From: Planococcus citri
Lineage: Eukaryota; Arthropoda; Insecta; Hemiptera; Pseudococcidae
Length of the DNA stretch: 64,000 nucleotides
NCBI RefSeq assembly: GCF_950023065.1
Contig: NC_088679.1
Location: 42,656,001 to 42,720,000 of the forward strand
Reading direction: 5' to 3'
Under the pieces are notes generated by a model. The model was not told where the DNA came from. It made no database searches and worked only from the letters and a program-made list of their open reading frames with translations. Of this stretch, positions 48,601 through 60,600 are shown piece after piece; the first letter of the stretch is position 1; each line of letters begins with the position of its first letter. A program made the translations under genes and the position numbers.

Positions 48601-51600
48601 TGGCATGTAAATAAAATAAACCGATGGCTATTTCGGCAGAGTAAAATCTACATGGAAAAATAGAAATTTTATTTTAAAATACAAATAAATAAATAAAGTA
48701 CTGATTTTGAATTTTTTTTATACTTACACAGCGACGGGTTCTTTGAATTTTCCAAATTGTTGTATTTGAAACATCAAATCACCGCCATTAACAAATTCCA
48801 TCACGAAATACAACCGATCCTAAGGTCAAAAAATAAATCCGTCTTAATGTCATATTCGTATATTATCGGCACGTAAATTTCGACCCTTTTTTCGCTAGAC
48901 GTATTATCTTCAAGTTTTTCAACTCTATTTTCACTGATTCAAATGCATATTTTTATGGTATTCGCCAAGAGCTTGGAAATTCATAAATCCACTAGAGGCT
49001 CATCCAGAACCAGAACAACTTGAAGCCAATACCAATCAATTAAGGAAATTTCAGCTTTTTACCTCGATTTGATCAGAATTTTATTTTTGCACAAGAAAAG
49101 GACTAAAGCCTAAATTCTCAAAAAATTTGTCAAAATTTTAAAAATAAAATTCATCACTTTAGAATTAGAAGCAGTGTACAATTTTTTCTACTGTTTAAAT
49201 AATCAATTTTTTTAAATTTGGTGTTTCTTATTTTTAATTTTTTTTTCATTGTTACAATTGATATTAGAAGGTGGAAAATAAATAAATAACTCTTACATAA
49301 AATGATATCGATCAAATTTTTTAAAAAAATTTACTGATTATTTCTATCCTAATTTGGAAAAAAAACAGGACACGATTTTTTCCAAAATATTGACGAAAAA
49401 GGGAGCAGTTAAACATTGATTTGAAGAGTTCAAATTTTTGGATTTCTTAGAAGATATTTTACAACAAATTCTTTACTTATTACCCTCATTATTAAAAAAA
49501 TAAAAAAAATAAAAATCAACTCAACATGTTTTACAAATTTCTAAGTATCAACACGAGTGTCGTAATTTATGTAGTTTTTTAATGACTTTTATTCCACTTT
49601 TTCCCCTCTCACACTCTCATAAAAATGCATAAACAGTAAAGAGAGCCCGGATATATTTGAAAAAAAAATCTTTTTCAATAAAGTCTGAGATAAAAAACCG
49701 AGTCCGAAACACACACGATACATTGTACATAGCCTTCATAATACATAGTTAAACTGAGTAAGTACACATCACAGCCCATTATCTGATAATTTTTAAAGAT
49801 CATCTATCAAAAAATGACGTACGTCAATTGGTTAAAGTTATAATAACAAAATTACCATAGTTTGAAAGCACGAATGAAGTTGGACCAAAAACGGGGGTTT
49901 ATTCGATAATGCCAGCACTCTTTTTTCCACCATCGTACATTCCACATCGTCGTCTTGTATGATTATATCTTTTTTCAAAATTTTTATCGCGTACAATTCA
50001 TCGGTACCTTTTCGTTCAGCAAGCATAACCTGTAAGATGAAATTTCATTAAAATACGTGCCATCGATTGATATATAATAATGTAAGTAAATAGTTCAACT
50101 CACCTTTCCAAAACTTCCTTTTCCCAACACCATCAAAAAGTTGAAATCTGTCGCTCTGATAACATCTTTTCGCCCCATATTATGTGGTATGTCTTTATCC
50201 GAGACCACCGGTTTTTTAGAAACTGAAGTTTTCTACACGAGTAAATTAGAAAAAAAACAACGATTAATACATTTTTTTTTTTTCAAAAATCTGTCAAATA
50301 AATAACAAATGATATACGCGTCGCCTATAATAAATTTTAGCTGGTTTATACCTACGTACATAAACAATCTGTAGGTAATCTACAAACGAATGAAAAACGA
50401 TTATTTCATAAGCAGACTTAATTAATATTACGCTGCTCTGTGTATATATAAAAAAAAAGGTCTTTCATAAGCGTTTTAATACCTTTTAAATGTGATAATA
50501 CGAACGCGGATAAATTTATATCCGCTAAATCAACGACATTTATTTGATATTTTTCTACTTAATCGGATGAATAAGGAAGTATCGTGCATTAAGTTTGTTT
50601 ATCAACCGTTTTACAATGGTGCGGGGAAGAAAATTTCATCAATTTTTTTTAATCGTTTGAGCAGAAATTTAGTATAAAATAGCGAGATGTTAATTTACAC
50701 AGTCTTATGAATCGTGTAATTTTTCTAATAATTTCCCAATTTGTTGTATTAATTTTACGAAAGACTTTCCAATTTTTGAGTCTGAACCAAACCCACTATA
50801 ATAAACAATGCCCAATGGAATGAAAATAAACTACGATTGTCAATTTAGTGAATCGTCATCACTTCATCAGGTACTAATAATTTGACAGCCCTCCTCTGAC
50901 CTGGATCTGGTTGAGGGAATTCTATAGGGGAAAAAACTTTAATTAAAATTTAGATTATCAAGTATGTAGTCGAATTTAATCACATCGTCAGACGTGTTTT
51001 ATTGCCTGTTTGTTTGAATAAAAAATTTCATCATGAAATGTAGCTCGATTCAAATTTAATACACGAATGCATCAAATTAGGTGCATCTATCACACGAATT
51101 GACCATTTTCATTACTGCTTCAAACGATTCGACGACAACGATGTAACATTTTAATTAAAATAAAATTCAAAAACGACGTTTTAATTGTCCATACCTACGA
51201 CATATTTTTACCATCTTACTAAGTACATCGAAAAACTATATCTACAGCACGTAATTTAATTACACCGAAATTATTTCATCGTCGAAACAAATGTCACATA
51301 CAGGCGTAGGTATATAATGTATTATAGTGTGCAATTAATTGAATTCTAAAATTTTGAATCCAACTGCGATTCAAGCTGAAACCTATGACTATCTAGTACA
51401 AAGCTGAAAACAAGCAATTACCGTGTAATAAACCTCAAACTTGGGTCAACATTACATTATTACCTACAAAAGTATACAAGCGTTGGCCAAATTAGCTACG
51501 AATATCAAAGCAATATGCGACAGAATGTCAAAAATAGAACAAACCGAAAATTGTCGGCTTTGCTGAATAAAGTCCAGTAACACAAGTGCGCAAAGAATGA

Positions 51601-54600
51601 AGTAAAAAACAGTAAAATAAAATGAAAATTAGTGTAAAAATTTATATTCGTAGATTCGTTTAATTATAGAATTTACAAAACCATGTGCCATTCATATGTA
51701 TTTTAGACGATTAGTACGAAAATAAATAAATTGTTTACTTTGACACTAATCTGTTTTCAAACCTTTCAAATTGGTAAATACAAAACCATCGAGCTTCCAA
51801 TCCAAGCCCCTTGAAATAAAATGAAACAATCTTATAGATAGGTAGGTATCTTTTTTGTTAAATTGGAATTTATGCAAACGAATGGCCATGGCAATGTAAA
51901 CGCCTTAATTAGGTATATTCCACAATAAGTTTAAACTTATTGTGCATTATTTAACATATTTTTTTACGATTTAAAATGAACGCAATTTACTATACAGGGT
52001 GTCGCAGTTTGGTACACAAACTCAGTTGCCTACAAAAGCAGAAAAAAAATCTAATTGAAATAACAAGAAAAACGAGACAACAAACAAAACACTCTTTTAG
52101 CGTTTTCAATTTTCGACAAACATCAAGACATCTTAAAGAACCCTTTGCTCATTTCCAGGGCCGTATTTACGTATAGGCAGTATAGGCAGCTGCCTAGGGC
52201 GGCAAATTTTAGGGGGCGGCAGATTTTTGCTTTAAAAAAAATAATAAATCGTACGAATTTGGCAAAAAGTGCCTACGGAAATGTACAGATATCTCGATTT
52301 TTATCCAATAAAACATGCAAAAATGGGCGTTTTTTCGTTTCTTGAACCCATTTTTTCAAAAAAATTTTCAGCGAAAATTTTACTTTTCTTCCTTTAGAAC
52401 TATCCCACGCCTCAAAAAGTTCCATTTGGGTCATTCCACGTCAATTGAACCAAGAAGTGGTAGGGGGGTTCGGCGATTTTTTTGAAATTTTTCCTGTGGA
52501 AAGACCTTCTGAAGGGATGACCAATGGCGCGAATCGCAGCCCTCTAGCCCATTTTTAAAGGCAGCCAGGGGGTGTCAAAATTTTCAGTGAACCTAAAACG
52601 TCATCCCCATTTCAGCAGTGGATTACTCGATAACCGCGATACCTACCAAAATGGGATATTTTCCCATAGTTAGGGGTTTTGAAAGGCTTTTTGGTGATAT
52701 CATAAAAATCAGTGTTGCCAGATTTTTTCGTAAGAAAAAGTAGCTCAAAAAGTTTTGAAACGTAGTTTTCATATCGTTCCGACTCTCAAAAATTCTGAAA
52801 AAAATATATTATGGACATCTTTTCATGCTGAACAACATATTAAAAAATTGGGATGGTAACATGTTGCAAAGTTGATTTTAAAAAATTCAAAGTTTGCGAA
52901 AAAATGCGATTTTTGAATTTAAAACATGAAAAAAAGTTTTGATAGGTGAAGTTGACCCATTTGACCCCTATTTTTACGTATCTGTTGAAAAAGTTGAAAA
53001 AACCCTTTTACTCGTTGAAATACTTAAACTCCTCACGAAAAAATTAAAATTTGAAAAAATTTAATTTTCAATTTGAAACAACAAAAAAAGTTTAAATTTA
53101 TTCAGTTGTCTTATTTTGACCTCTTTCTGACGTATTTCATGAAAAAGTTGTTGAAAATTACTCTCACAACAAAAAAATAAAAATTCGTTCACTTCTTGAA
53201 TCTTTTCGAATTTTGATTTTTTTGTGAGGAGTTCATTTCATCGAGTGAAAGGGTTTTTTCTCAACTTTTTCCACAAATACGTAAAAATAGGGGTCAAATG
53301 GGTCAACTTCACCTACCAAAACTTTTTTTCATGTTTTAAATCAAAAAATCGCATTTTTTCGCAAACTTTGAATTTTTTAAAATCATATTTGCAACATGTT
53401 ACCATCCCAATTTTTTAATATGTTGTTCAGCATGAAAAGTTGTCCGTAATATATTTTTTTCAGAATTTTTGAGAGTCGGAACGATATGAAAACTACGTTT
53501 CGGAACTTTTTGAGCTAATTTTTCTTACGAAAAAATCTGGCAACACTGATTTTTATGATATCACCAAAAAGCCTTTCAAAACCCCTAACTATGGGAAAAT
53601 ATCCCATTTTGGTAGGTATCGCAGTTATCGAGTAATCCACTGCTGAAATGAATGATATTTTAGGTTCATTGAAAACTTTGACACCCCCTGGCTGCCTTTA
53701 AAAATGGGCTAGAGGGCTGCGATTTGCGCCATTGGTCATCCCTTCAGAAGGTCTTTCCACAGGAAAAATTTCAAAAAAATCGCCGAACCCCCCTACCACT
53801 GCTTGGTCCAATTGACGTGGAATGACCCAAACCTCTAATTTTGAGTTTTCATGCCCAAAAATTTGGTATTTCACGCGGTCAAAAACTCAAAATCAAGAAA
53901 CACGTTTTTTAAGGTTGTTTTTTTTAGTGTAAGGAAACTTGCGTATTTCATTTTTCATAAAAAAATACGGATTTAAAATAGATTTTTTGGATGCCAGCAC
54001 TTTATGAAAAATAATAAACAAATGCAATGTTTCTGATATTAAATACGTAGATATTGATATTGTATATATCAGTTACGTTTTGTATATTTTGATTAAAAAT
54101 TGAATTATGGGTGGGCATAAATTTTCACACAAACCAAAAAAATTGTGGGGGAGGAAGGGGCGGCAAATTTTTTTCTGCCTAGGGCGGCCTAATGTTAAAT
54201 CCGGCCCTGCTCATTTCGATAAGTGCCATGAACCACACAAGTTGTTTCGTAGCTCTTTCAATAATTTTGAAAAAAGGTCACATGTGCGGGTAAAGTTTCA
54301 CGTACGTCGTCGAGGAAATTTACAACTACCTGGTAGATTGTTCCATGCACTTAATTGGGACACCCTGTATGTAAATTAAAACACAAAGGTAATGTTGATT
54401 GTTTACTTCTTGATTTATTTCATTAAAAAAAAAAAAAAAAATGTTGCTGAAGAATAAAAGCGGTGCAGAAACGTACCTTCCAGAGGACAGCGCCTACCTC
54501 CCTAATTAGTAATTACCTACAAAGAAGAATGAAGACCTTTTCAAGATGGAGAAATACAGTAGGTATTTGAAAAATATTTGTGGTCGTGATCAAGACTTAG

Positions 54601-57600
54601 TTCTGATCTGATCATGAAAATTCCAATTTTGTTAAAGTGTTTGTATACCTAGGTATAGGTACTTCTACCTATCATAATAATTTTCATTTTTCAATCAACA
54701 GAAGAACTACATCTATCGGTTCCTTTTCTACAGGACTGTATTTCTCAATTTGAATCTATCTATAGGTAGTTGAAAAACGATAATGACTAATCATTTTTTT
54801 CAAAAAGCTTCGGCCAGTTGGCATGGTGATTTGGCTTTCAACTCGAATTCTAATTTTTACCTAAAGATGTTAGTGGAACTGGAACATCCCCCATAACCAC
54901 CTTCAAGTCTACTTTAAGAAGTTCAAGTCACTGGAGGAGGGAGAGGAATTTCAGAAGAAAACCAAAAATACGAGTATATTATATTCGTATTTTCACAAAA
55001 CTTTTTTTGAATTTTTGTGGCCGTTTCTATTGATTTCAAAACGAGTTTTTAGCTAGTTGAATGCGAATCTTCCGATATCGACAAAACTAACTTAGGTCGA
55101 AGAAGCATGCCTAAAACCCCTGTAGCCTGTAACCAAAATTTAATATGCTAAAATTGATTTTACAAATTTTTTACAAATTCTTGAGAATTCAAAAATTATG
55201 TTTATGGTGAATTTTCAAGGCAGCCTATTCTTTTTTTAAACCTAACAAACTAGTGCGAATAATTTTTTCATAGTCATAGGGTATATATTCAATAACCCTT
55301 TTTGAGAGAGGTTATTATTTTTAAAAAAAGAAACCATGACCGATTATAAGAAACCTGTCAAATTTCTTGGGCCTCATCTTCTGACAGATTTTTGAGGAAT
55401 ATCTTCAGAAAAAAATGAACTACATCAAAAACTTTTGTAGGTACCTATTTATCAATTTCAAAGAGTTTCAATTTCAAATTGCTTATTACTAGAAAATTCA
55501 TCGAAACCCGAGCCATTCAAGATAAAAATGTTTAAAATTGACCCACCTTGTAAAATTTCAAATAATTGTCACGTCAAAGTCTATCAGAAAAATAATACAT
55601 ACTGTATTAAATTTATGAACATATTGATGAGCTTTGTATTCAAAGCACAGTTGAATTTCAACATAAAAAATTGGAAACCGATCAACCAATGAGCTGTACG
55701 ACAACTTTCGGACAACTTGACATGAATATTGAAAAAACTGTTTATTAATCCTCTGACTAGATACGCTTTTAAACTGAAAATACAATAAGTACAGACAGAT
55801 AATAGAATTGATAATGCTTAAGCAAAGCAAAAGCGTTTTAAACGATAAATAAAAAGTGAATATTTATTGCTGAAATTGAAAATAGGTACATAAGTTGAAT
55901 ATTCAATTTTTATTTCATGATTATAAAAAGTATCACCGTAGGGCGTAGAAAAATAAATCTTGGTAGATCAAATGCTCAAAAATCTTTACATTTTATTAAC
56001 AGGTAGATATATTCAACAGTAAAACATAGGGTTGGATTTACCACACGTATACGTATGTTGTTAATTGCGTAAAACCCGATCCTATATGCCCTGTAATTAC
56101 GACAGGGAACCTTGCGTGTTTGTTATTGGCCTGCCTAATGAATGAATACAACACTTTCACATACCTACAACACTTCGCTGATTGATACAATATATCAGTC
56201 AGATACAGTATAGTTACCTACGTATTAAAGGTATACCTATCTTGATTTGTGGGAAATTTGACGAAACATCGCAAATATAGATAGGTACCTCCTACCCACG
56301 TACCTATAAGTTAATTTACTCAAGTTATACATACTAATTACATCACTCATATTTTAAAAACGATTATGCTTAATTTTTTGAATAGTAATACAAAGACCGA
56401 CTGCTCAAAAAAGTGACAGCATTTTTTCTACAAAACATATTCTTATGAGACAAGGTATAAAAATGACGCGGGAAAAAAGATGAACTTCTCCGATAAGGTC
56501 TTTGAAAATTAAGTTACACGAGCAATCCTATTTGCATGAAGTACACTCTGCTCAAAAGCATCACAGAATAAATTTGCTTTCAAATTTTCGCAATTTATTT
56601 AACATAATACGATTCCTTTGAGACGTTTTTCAACGTTGAATTTTTTTCTTTTGCAATTAAGACGAGCATACACAACAAACGACGAGCCTATTCTTATTTC
56701 ATCGCATAAAAAAGATCACAATATCTAGATGTAATTTGGCTGATCTGACAAAAAATTATCAGTCAGGATAATTTTTTTCATCTATAAAGTTGGAATTTAT
56801 TTGACTTTTTACGACGAAATAAAAATCGAAAATTTCTTCATCATAGGCCTATTATTTCATTCGTTTAGCACTAGAAGTACGAGAAGAATATCTGAAAAAA
56901 TTCAAAGACTTACAAATGACACGCAGTTCCAAGAAATGAGACACACCATGTTGACTTGAACACTACTTACACAGGTACCCAGATCTCTAGTTCTCTACCT
57001 AACAAACTCCAGTCAAAAAAAAATAGGCTAAGTCCCATGATACTGTTGTATGTAGTATACCTACCTATTTTAATAGGTAACAGAATCGTGAATTTTGTGG
57101 TTCCTTTTCCTACACATATTTACGTATGAAGGTGTTTTTCGAATTAAAACCGAGGATACCGAAGCAATCGTGCAACATATGTACTGTTTTAGTAGCAACT
57201 TATACAGGTGTATATTCGATGTCGTGCTTTTGAAAATGTTTTTTAAAGCTATTGTTACTGAGAAACATGGACGTTTGAACATACGGTTATGGGAGCTCAT
57301 TTATTATTAATTTTTCTCTTAGGTGGAGGTTTCCCGTTTCTAGGTATGTAGGCCTATTTTGAAAACCTCAGAAAAAATATTGATGCAGTAGATAGAAAAT
57401 TACCGAAACTAAATCATCGGGTGTCGAAAGGCACGTTAAAAATCCTGAATATCAAAACTGATTAGATGAAAATGAGTTTTTAATAGGTTAATTGTTTATC
57501 GGATTGTGAAACAGAATTTGAGTTTTATTTGGATTTTTGCACCAAAAACATGTATTTTCTTCACAATTTTTTTCTCTTATCTTACGTTGCAAGAAAAAAT

Positions 57601-60600
57601 TATTCACAATCTATACTTCTACCCTTTTCGTTTTAAAAAAGAAATTTAATTATGTAGATTTTTATCTATCAATTTTGCTCATTCATTCCATCTTTGACTA
57701 AAATCCAACTCTATTATTCCGAAAGATCTCAAAAACTTTTAGGAGGAGTAAATTTTTTTTCAAAAGTTTAATTTTCTTCAGAATAAAGATCCTCAAGCAT
57801 TCAAAATTTTATGTATGTAGTTCATATGTACTACTTTAAAGTAATATTTTGAAGCAAAATCAAAATTAAAACATTTTTAACACGAAAACGAAAGAAAAAA
57901 AATTGATTTTGACGAAAAAATGTTTGGCTTGTGATGATGGTAGAGACTACTCTCAAAATATCTTCCCTCGGCATATTTCACTTTTAAAAATGTATCTACA
58001 ATGACTGGAAAACCCTTCAGTAGCTTGTAGAATTTTCAGTTCATCCAGTAAGTGACCAATTGACCATGCCACACTACAAATTCTAGACAAAATTTGAATG
58101 TTGTCTCTTCGAAGCCTTTTCACAAACCATAAAAAAAAATAACACTCGGTTTGAAGCTTTATACAGTTGAAAAAATATTTTAGAAAAGACCGAGTGTGTT
58201 TTCACTCAAAATCATCGCAAAAGAAGCGCGTAAGAGGCTGAGATGGGTAAATGCATATCTTGGAGGATGCTACAAAAATAGGTAAATCTAGGTAGGTACT
58301 TGACGAAAAAAAATCACTAACAACAGTTCATTGTTTGGATTTTTTTTAATTTTTGAAAACAAAAATAAACCATGTCAAGTATTATAGATAGTGGATACCT
58401 CCTATTCTAAATGTAGGTAGGTAGGTAGGTAGGTACTCGAAGACATTCAAAATTCAAAACTAGGATACATTTCAAGTTTTGAGTCAACTTGAAGTAAACT
58501 TAGCTTTCAATTAATCTCGACGTTTCAAATAAATTTATCACGTTTCCCAAAACTGTTGTAGTGCCTCTAAAGGAAATATCATGTTTTCCAACACTTTCAA
58601 ACTTCTTCAAAAGTACGACAGAAATACTTGAACTTTGACAGCTGAAAATTTGATCAGAGTATGCTACCGAAATTCTCAATTGATTAACAACGAAATGTAC
58701 GTAAGAGCTAATACATCAATTAAATTTTCATTCCGTTTCGAAGGAATAGGTAAGCGAATTCTGTATAGGCTTGGGAATTTAAATTCGACAAGTTCGTTTC
58801 TAGGATTGTATTTCTTATTTGGTAGAGTAAAACGACTATTGTTTTGACAGAGGTGATTTTTTATCGTGAGATTGATAACAAGGTTATACAAAAAAATATA
58901 CCTAGTAGGCGGATATTCGATTTCAACAACCTCGTATAACGAGTATTCCCAAACGACGTCTCAACTAGGATTTTACGTAGTCATTTCAGACGTTGGTATG
59001 CGCGAATTTTGAAAATTAGGTTGAATACACGTTGCTGACGTTGCAGGTAGGTAGGTAGGTACCTATTCTAACTGGTAAGCGCAGTCATCAAAATGAAAAT
59101 GTCCATAAACTCGCAAGGCCCGATGGGGAAATCTAAATATCCTCTTTAACTCTTTCGTCCTTGGTACGCATAAAGAGAATAATTTCATACACAAAAAATA
59201 CCTTCGCTCAGTTGTTCGCATTCAACAGCGTTGATGTTTTCGTTGATAATTACATTTTTTGAAACATTTTAATTTTCGAGACGAAACATCTGGCACTAAA
59301 AACATCGGCAACTGTTAATTTAACGAACCTGCAGCTTTTTTCCACATTGCGTTCGTTCGATTTTTTAGTTTAGTCATTTTAAAACGTTGTGAAGTTACGA
59401 AAATTTTCAATACGATCACGTATTCATCAAGAAAAAAAATGACATGCATGTAGTCTAAGGTCTACCATAGTATATAGGAGAACAAGAAGAACGATACGAG
59501 ACACAAATAAACGCCAAATGAAACTGAAAGATTTCAAAAAAAAAGTGATAATAATGCAATATGATACACTTACTCTCATTTGATTTTTCAAGGCTGCCAA
59601 ATCAGCTCCTTCTTCTGGAACTGGAACGTTGTAAAATTCGCCTTCTTCTTGGGTGAGTAACTTGAACCAACCAGATACCGGAGACTTCATTAATTCAGAA
59701 ATACCAAATGATAATGATCCCATGAAATCATTACGAGATGTTCGATCCCAATCCCAAACTTCGATTAGAACTCTTCGATCTTTATCTTCTGATCTCAAAT
59801 CGCTGTAACAAATGAAACCAGTAGTTTGATACGTATTTTGGTTGAATTTTACGTAGGTGTGTCAATTTTGAAGCATCGAGAGAAATGTTGAAAAACTTGT
59901 ACAATTCACTCATTTCAGAACTTTTCAAAGCAAACTGACTTCAGAAATGGACTTGAATCGGGTAGAGGATAGAAAACATGCACTTTCAAACCGCATACTC
60001 GTCAAACCTTCAATTATATAATGAAAATAAGAAAAAAATAATAATGTTCGTATCAAAAAAATCTGTTCAGAGTCTATGCTAATGAAATTCATCGACATTT
60101 TTCAGGGAATACTTTTTACGAATGTGACTCAAAATAGGTATTCCAACTAGATACACAATTGATATATTATAGGTAGGTATCTGATTCCTAGATGATATTG
60201 TCATACCAAACAAACTGACGTATTCCAATTACAAATGAAAACCTAAACCAAACATGGTCAATATTTCAATTAAAATCAATTCTACACAGCTACACACTAA
60301 TTTTAGTGTATCGTCACCTCAATGAGATACTCGCGTGGCATAAATTTCAGCTCTCATTACGAAATTGATTCGCAAAAGACATATAAACTACGTAATACAC
60401 GTTCATCAATATTTACAGTTCCACGTCAACGACGAAAAAAACCAAGGGGGGGGAGGGGAATACAAAATTTCGTTAATTTCGTTAAAACGACGAAACGTAA
60501 ACGAGTTTTTACAAATTGAATATACCCTTTAACTCAAGCTGTGCAATTTACACGGTCGAACTATCACATTTCATTTACTCGTGTCAATAAACTTTTCTTC

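Larger units (their letters stand above)
51995..54367. mobile_element. TA-flanked MITE, split by a hAT-type insertion
   Basis: Ends ACAGGGTGTCGCA and TGGGACACCCTGT are inverted repeats flanked by TA (51993-94, 54368-69), typical of Tc1/mariner-like insertions. Removing the inserted element (52156-54209) and one 8-base duplication leaves about 311 bases. One + strand reading frame runs through the restored junction without a stop, ending ...GRLFHALNWDTLYVN at the right end. The frame is shared by both halves, which supports the insertion model. No transposase domain is recognised. Confidence 0.8.

Noticed and set aside
50860..50921. Possible extra PKC exon on the - strand (acceptor CCCCTATAG, then FPQPDPGQRRAVKLL in one frame)
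   Set aside because: The neighbouring exons join directly in phase 0; this piece reads openly only in a different phase and has no GTRAGT donor. It could at most be an alternative exon.
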